Shown here piece after piece: positions 14,238 to 17,768 of a DNA stretch of 17,768 bases. Made by a program: the position numbers and the translations under genes. Numbering within the stretch: position 1 is the first letter of the stretch; every line of letters begins with the position of its first letter. The DNA comes from Candidatus Zixiibacteriota bacterium (GTDB lineage: Bacteria > Zixibacteria > MSB-5A5 > SM1-73), in contig JAGMBK010000014.1 of the NCBI GenBank assembly GCA_023129805.1, positions 1-17,768 on the forward strand. The letters are read 5' to 3'. The notes under the pieces were generated by a model that saw only the letters and a program-made list of their open reading frames with translations, searched no databases and had not been told where the DNA came from.

Positions 14238-15887
14238 TTAGAAGAATCCAGTGAAACTTATCATTATACGGCTGTATTTATTGCTTTCCTTGTTGGAGAA
14301 TTTCTTTCTTTCAGTTACCTTTTGGATTTTTTTGTAGCCCTCGTCATAAAGTGCAATTTGGGTAAATACGTCCTTTTCTACATCGTCATATAGAGCATAT
14401 TCATAGGTGATATCCAGCTTTATCTGGCTCCAAGCTATGCCGGTTCCGAAGGAGAAAACATTGCCATTTACCCACGATCCTTTTTGAACGCCGTGGTTAG
14501 ATTGGATAAAAGCGGGCTTATATACATACAGCGTATCATTTTCAAAGACAACGGTACTAATAATATCCCCTCGAAGATACACTTCACTGGAATCAAGCTG
14601 AGTTTTGAAAAGCTTGGGATCATTCCTGAAGCCCACTCTTATGGGGATACTTCCTAATTTAGTGTTAATCATGTATTCAGCCCCGATGCGAAACTGGGTC
14701 AGGTCTCTCCAGCCCAGACTGGGCACAAAAGGTGGCTCCCTTCCCTCGCTCCCCCACCATTTATCCGTCAAATAATCGCCTGTAGTCACCTCCTGTTCTG
14801 AAGGATCGCCCCTCCGATAGGTAACCTCGGTCTTAGAATAATTCCTGAATTCTAAATCTGCGGCCAGTGTCAGGGAATTTATCTGATAGGAGGTGCCAAA
14901 CCCGAACATGGTGGGCATCTTCCACTTCCTGTCAGTTTTAAAAAGGGGCTGTGCAAGAAGGTCTTCAAGCTGTTCAACAACTATACCCAGTTCAATGTGA
15001 TCAACAAAAAGCTTTATGTCGTTGTCTTCTTTCAGGGTGAAAGGGGTTTTTACTACCCCTCCCAGGCGAAGTCTGTCCCACGCATACATGGCACCGAAGG
15101 TGAAGTTGAATCCGGAATAGTCGCTGACGATGTTGGGATGAAACCTGAATCCATTAGACCCAGTGGGATCGGGTGCGACAAGTCCCTCTATCGCAGTGAG
15201 AAACGGGACAAAGAAATTTACATCACTGGTAAACTTTCCAGTATAGATATTAATCCCTGCTCCTAAGGAAAGAGACCCAAAAAGCTTCCCCCCTATGGAA
15301 ATGCTGACTTCATCCAATTTGCCGGTCACCTCTTCATCTATCGGAGGAAGCACATAATTCGTATCCAGATAGACCGTTTGGTCAAGTATCAGAGCATATC
15401 TGTTTGCCTGATAGATGTCTGCTAATCTCTGGAAAAGCACGCCTCCCACCAGTTCCCAGTCCCGGAGCTTAAATGGAATGGCAACACTGGCGAACGAAAT
15501 GGCATTGGCATCATACTTTAGCTCGTCACCGAAACTATAGTCCCAGTTTTGGGAATTAAAGGTGGAGGTGTACTCTGTTCGGTGCATAGAGGAGCTGAAA
15601 CTTAGGTTCATCTGAGCTTTGTCCAACTGGGAAAGTCCGGCGGGATTCCAAGAGGCGGCAGTGGGGTCATCAGAGACGGCAAAGAAGGCACCCCCCATCC
15701 CCCTGGCTTTAGCTCCACCACCCAGAAAATTATAATCGGTCAGTTGAAACGGAGACAGAAGATAATTCTCTATACTGAAGTACATGTTGGTATCTGGCTC
15801 CACCCCCTCAAATTTCTGCCCGCCTGAGGCTGAGACAGAGGTGAACAGAAAAACCAGCATGACTAAACCTGAAAGCTTTGACCTCAT
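14238..15887 (-). CDS. Outer-membrane beta-barrel protein, FadL/PorV-like (OMPP1 superfamily)
   Basis: The 549-residue protein has a signal peptide (about 1-21, hydrophobic core LVMLVFLFTSVSAS). The mature N-terminus has GGGAKARGMGGAFFAVSDD (residues 56-74) and AASWNPAGL (77-85). This is the plug-like segment shared by FadL-type transporters and PorV/UPF0164 barrels, in which Asn-Pro-Ala-Gly is nearly invariant. The rest alternates aromatic and polar residues in beta-strand fashion and ends RIMISFTGFF, the terminal Phe being the BAM recognition signal. It may move hydrophobic molecules or serve protein secretion; the sequence does not decide. AAGGAG precedes the ATG at 15887 by nine bases. 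It is monocistronic, between a consensus promoter (15975-16003) and an intrinsic terminator (14167-14216). Confidence 0.88.
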   Translation of the reverse strand: MRSKLSGLVMLVFLFTSVSASGGQKFEGVEPDTNMYFSIENYLLSPFQLTDYNFLGGGAKARGMGGAFFAVSDDPTAASWNPAGLSQLDKAQMNLSFSSSMHRTEYTSTFNSQNWDYSFGDELKYDANAISFASVAIPFKLRDWELVGGVLFQRLADIYQANRYALILDQTVYLDTNYVLPPIDEEVTGKLDEVSISIGGKLFGSLSLGAGINIYTGKFTSDVNFFVPFLTAIEGLVAPDPTGSNGFRFHPNIVSDYSGFNFTFGAMYAWDRLRLGGVVKTPFTLKEDNDIKLFVDHIELGIVVEQLEDLLAQPLFKTDRKWKMPTMFGFGTSYQINSLTLAADLEFRNYSKTEVTYRRGDPSEQEVTTGDYLTDKWWGSEGREPPFVPSLGWRDLTQFRIGAEYMINTKLGSIPIRVGFRNDPKLFKTQLDSSEVYLRGDIISTVVFENDTLYVYKPAFIQSNHGVQKGSWVNGNVFSFGTGIAWSQIKLDITYEYALYDDVEKDVFTQIALYDEGYKKIQKVTERKKFSNKESNKYSRIMISFTGFF

Positions 15888-15974
15888 TTTATCTTACTCC
15901 TTGGTTAAAGTTAATTTTCCAGCTCTCTTTCAGATCGACCTCATCCAAGGTGAAGCCACCAAAATCGAGTATGA

Positions 15975-16003
15975 ATTATATTAGTTTTTAAAATGATTGT
16001 CAA
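15975..16003 (-). promoter_or_regulatory. Perfect-consensus sigma-70 promoter
   Basis: On the - strand TTGACA (complement of 15998-16003), a 17-nt spacer, then TATAAT (complement of 15975-15980). Both hexamers match the consensus fully with the optimal spacing. It drives the outer-membrane protein gene with a leader of about 80 nt that contains a small GGTG-GCTT-CACC hairpin. Confidence 0.85.
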
Positions 16004-16070
16004 GCAGATTTTGCAACAATATTTCTCTTTTTTTGAAATGAGGCATGAGACAAGCTTTGGTCGCCATTTT

Positions 16071-16118
16071 TTGCGAAACCGAATTTGGTGAGCATCCGTT
16101 AAATTTCGGTTGTTCGAA
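16071..16118. repeat. Imperfect inverted repeat beside the 34-bp palindrome
   Basis: AACCGAATTT (16077-16086) pairs with AAATTTCGGTT (16101-16111) with one bulge, and the flanks TTGCGAA and TTCGAA extend the pairing imperfectly. The loop is about 14 nt. It sits between the fdhD gene and the strong promoter at 15975-16003 and directly touches the 34-bp palindrome. Confidence 0.55.
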
Positions 16119-16152
16119 AGACCAGCACCTAACTTAAGTTAGGTGCTGGTCT
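16119..16152. repeat. 34-bp perfect palindrome
   Basis: Seventeen bases (16119-16135, beginning AGACCAGCACC) are followed at once by their exact reverse complement (16136-16152), centred on CTTAAG. Neither strand has a proper T tract after it. It lies 159 nt downstream of the fdhD stop and about 115 nt upstream of the -35 box of the next gene. A terminator or barrier between the two units, or a protein-binding or recombination site, are the main possibilities. The remaining 16153-16310 stretch has one small hairpin and no gene. Confidence 0.9.
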
Positions 16153-16283
16153 CTTTGGATTACATCCCTATCTCCTTTGTTTGCCAAAGCTTTACTAAGA
16201 AGGATAATTCTTTCCTACTTCTGGATTTTAATCTACATTTCTCAAAGGAGTTTAAAAAAGACTTTCATTTAAAGGGCTCATTC

Positions 16284-16302
16284 TCAGAGACAAAATCTCT
16301 GA
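16284..16302. repeat. Small hairpin just after fdhD
   Basis: TCAGAGA-CAAAA-TCTCTGA is a perfect 7-bp stem, 9-27 nt after the fdhD stop on the - strand. There is no T tract, so it may protect the 3' end of the mRNA or mean nothing. Confidence 0.4.
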
Positions 16303-16310
16303 TAAATTCA

Positions 16311-17102
16311 TTATTTGATTCTCACAGGAAAGCTGTAGACATTCATCCTCTTGCCACGAGCAAAACCAATCAGGGTTATCCCCAATTTTTGAGCCATATT
16401 CACTGCCAGGCTGGTTGGGGCGGTTCGGGAAACTACCACGCTCAAGCCACAGATCCATAGCTTGGATACTATATCCGAGGATACCCTTCCGCTTATCACC
16501 AGAAACTTATCTTTTAACTCGATCCCTTTCAGCAAGCTTTCACCCAATACCTTGTCCACGGCATTATGTCTTCCGATGTCCTCATTAAACAGAATAATGC
16601 CACTTTTATCTACCAGCGCGGCACTGTGAACGCCAGCAGTTTTTCTGAAAAGCTCCGATCTTTTTTCAAACTGGGACATAACCTCAAGCACCTCATCTGG
16701 ACTTAAGGTGAAATCCAAATTGATGAGAATGTCCTCAAGTGGATTCATCTCCTCCCAGTTAACAAAAGTCTTTCCTTTCCCGCATCCTGAGGTGAGGATG
16801 CCTTTCAGGTGGAAACTTTCCGGAATCTTATATGAAGAATCAGTACGAACGGTTACTCTGTCTTCAGAGGAATCTATGCTTTTGATCTCCTCTTTACTTT
16901 TCAAAAATCCATCAGAAATCAAAAAGCCCACGGCAAGATATTCTTGTTCTTGAGGGGTACACAAAAGGGTAACGATCTTTTCTTCATTTAAAAAGATGGT
17001 TAAAGGTGCTTCGGTTACCACTACATCTTCAATCTCCTCCCTTTTGCCAGAACTGACTTTGGTGATTTTTAACCGATCGATCCTTTGGTCTTTTTCGTTC
17101 AT
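16311..17102 (-). CDS. fdhD: Formate dehydrogenase accessory sulfurtransferase FdhD
   Basis: FdhD passes sulfur from a cysteine desulfurase to the molybdenum/tungsten bis-MGD cofactor of formate dehydrogenase, making the enzyme active. The 263 residues carry the family landmarks: CTPQEQEYLAVGFLISDGF at 48-66, LTSGCGKGKTF at 103-113 with C107, NEDIGRHNAVDKVLGE at 173-188, and SGRVSSDIVSKLWICG then RTAPTSLAV in the last third. In E. coli two cysteines (C121xxC124) form the mobile loop. Here only C107 is present, and the position three residues later is Gly. The ATG at 17102 overlaps the mobA stop (ATGA), so expression is coupled to mobA. No formate dehydrogenase gene is in the window, so its client must be elsewhere. 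Confidence 0.95.
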   Translation of the reverse strand: MNEKDQRIDRLKITKVSSGKREEIEDVVVTEAPLTIFLNEEKIVTLLCTPQEQEYLAVGFLISDGFLKSKEEIKSIDSSEDRVTVRTDSSYKIPESFHLKGILTSGCGKGKTFVNWEEMNPLEDILINLDFTLSPDEVLEVMSQFEKRSELFRKTAGVHSAALVDKSGIILFNEDIGRHNAVDKVLGESLLKGIELKDKFLVISGRVSSDIVSKLWICGLSVVVSRTAPTSLAVNMAQKLGITLIGFARGKRMNVYSFPVRIK

Positions 17103-17707
17103 TTTGCTTCGCCCATCCTAATCTTCATGCTCCCAGCTCTTCTCAGATCTTCTTGGGTATTGATGTTGAAAAAGCTTAAATGCTGTGGGTCAAGCTGGTC
17201 GATCTCTTTTGCTCCAATTTTCTTTACTTGCAATTCACCTAAGACCTCGCGCATTTTCAAATTTTGTTGTCGCAGATGTTCAAACATCACCGGGATGCAA
17301 TTTTTGGAATATAGAGCAAAGAGAGGTTCAATTTCTCCATCCACCTCCGGGATTATCACATCGTAGGCTCCACTTTCCCCCAAGAGCAATTTTATCAAAG
17401 CAGGCTTGATAAATGGCATATCACAAGCCACCACAAAATTACGTTTAGATACAGAATAACACAACCCGGTGAAAATTCCTCCCAGAGGACCACTCTCTTT
17501 TATTAAATCTTCCACCACTTGAACATTAAACTTCAAGTAAGCTTCTTTTTGGTTGGTAACCAGGATAATTTCGGGAAAGATTTTCTGCAAGACATTTAGG
17601 GTATTCTGAAGTATAGTCTCCCCCGTGGGAAGTTGAATGAAAGCCTTATTTCTCGCAATTCTGGTATTCTTTCCTCCGGCAAGGATTATGGCGCTTGCTT
17701 TTTCCAT
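17099..17707 (-). CDS. mobA: Molybdenum cofactor guanylyltransferase MobA
   Basis: MobA transfers GMP from GTP to molybdopterin, giving the MGD cofactor used by formate dehydrogenase and related enzymes. The 202-residue length fits. The N-terminal nucleotide-binding motif is IILAGGKNTRIARNKAF: LAGG at 9-12 and K21 are kept, but the usual R-M-G-x-D-K part reads R-I-A-R-N-K. GPLGG at 73-77 and ACDMPF at 94-99 (metal-binding Asp) are intact, and the EPLFALY segment is typical. The ATG at 17707 has only a modest GAGG about ten bases upstream. It is translationally coupled to fdhD through a 4-nt overlap, a sensible pairing because FdhD acts on the cofactor MobA completes. A CMP/sugar nucleotidyltransferase is the main alternative but is less likely in this context. 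Confidence 0.9.
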   Translation of the reverse strand: MEKASAIILAGGKNTRIARNKAFIQLPTGETILQNTLNVLQKIFPEIILVTNQKEAYLKFNVQVVEDLIKESGPLGGIFTGLCYSVSKRNFVVACDMPFIKPALIKLLLGESGAYDVIIPEVDGEIEPLFALYSKNCIPVMFEHLRQQNLKMREVLGELQVKKIGAKEIDQLDPQHLSFFNINTQEDLRRAGSMKIRMGEAK

Positions 17708-17749
17708 TAACTTAACCTCATCGATACAGACTCCAACGTTACATGTAGC

Positions 17750-17768
17750 GTCGCAACTCTGGGTGCGA
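17750..17768. other. Truncated inverted repeat at the window edge
   Basis: GTCGCA (17750-17755) and TGCGA (17764-17768, cut by the window end) are complementary across 8 nt. On the left, CGTTACATGTAGCG gives a second imperfect palindrome. The 61 nt upstream of mobA hold this and no supported gene. Confidence 0.3.

Noticed and set aside
16143..16460. 105-codon + strand frame between the palindrome and fdhD
   Set aside because: It starts in the palindrome and ends antisense to fdhD; the residue composition is not protein-like.
17707..17766. End of an upstream gene whose TAA would overlap the mobA ATG by one base
   Set aside because: An open frame of 19 codons reaches the window edge, but it is too short to recognise, another frame is also open into mobA, and the stretch contains palindromic repeats.

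Overview
The window reads as a chromosomal segment of an uncultivated-type, Gram-negative bacterium with moderate GC. An outer-membrane beta-barrel gene (14238-15887, signal peptide and terminal Phe) indicates a double membrane. The many short palindromes and 7-nt tandem repeats between genes look like those of candidate-phylum or FCB-group genomes. That placement is an impression from gene content and is not proven. No rRNA, tRNA, CRISPR, phage or transposase gene is visible.

Region 1 (1-5064, + strand) is an information-processing neighbourhood: the 3' end of ribF, then rpsO, pnp, an M16 zinc peptidase and a membrane-anchored polysaccharide deacetylase. As I recall it, Bacillus has a similar set (rpsO-pnpA-ylxY-mlpA), so the order is probably ancient. 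Region 2 (5065-9798, + strand) holds a repeat-rich gap, a small four-helix membrane protein, asnS, a palindrome-rich gap and leuS with its own candidate promoter.

Region 3 (9877-13776, - strand) is a probable operon read leftward. It encodes a membrane-anchored TPR protein, a GH57 glycosidase whose start overlaps the TPR stop, a DUF4870-type membrane protein and, after a repeat-bearing gap, a small unrecognised protein. Region 4 (13777-16310) holds a nested hairpin element, a clear intrinsic terminator, a FadL/PorV-like outer-membrane protein with a perfect-consensus promoter, and a 34-bp perfect palindrome. Region 5 (16311-17707, - strand) is a translationally coupled mobA-fdhD pair for molybdenum cofactor and formate dehydrogenase maturation; no formate dehydrogenase is in the window.

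The protein genes are mostly housekeeping. The unusual signal is in the non-coding DNA. Heptameric (7-nt) repeat arrays lie directly against or across gene ends, twice replacing the Shine-Dalgarno region. A family of short palindromes has arms that differ in sequence yet stay complementary and share a CT-NN-AG centre. A repeat cluster fills the gap at about 5086-5285. I see no protein-coding system that looks new.
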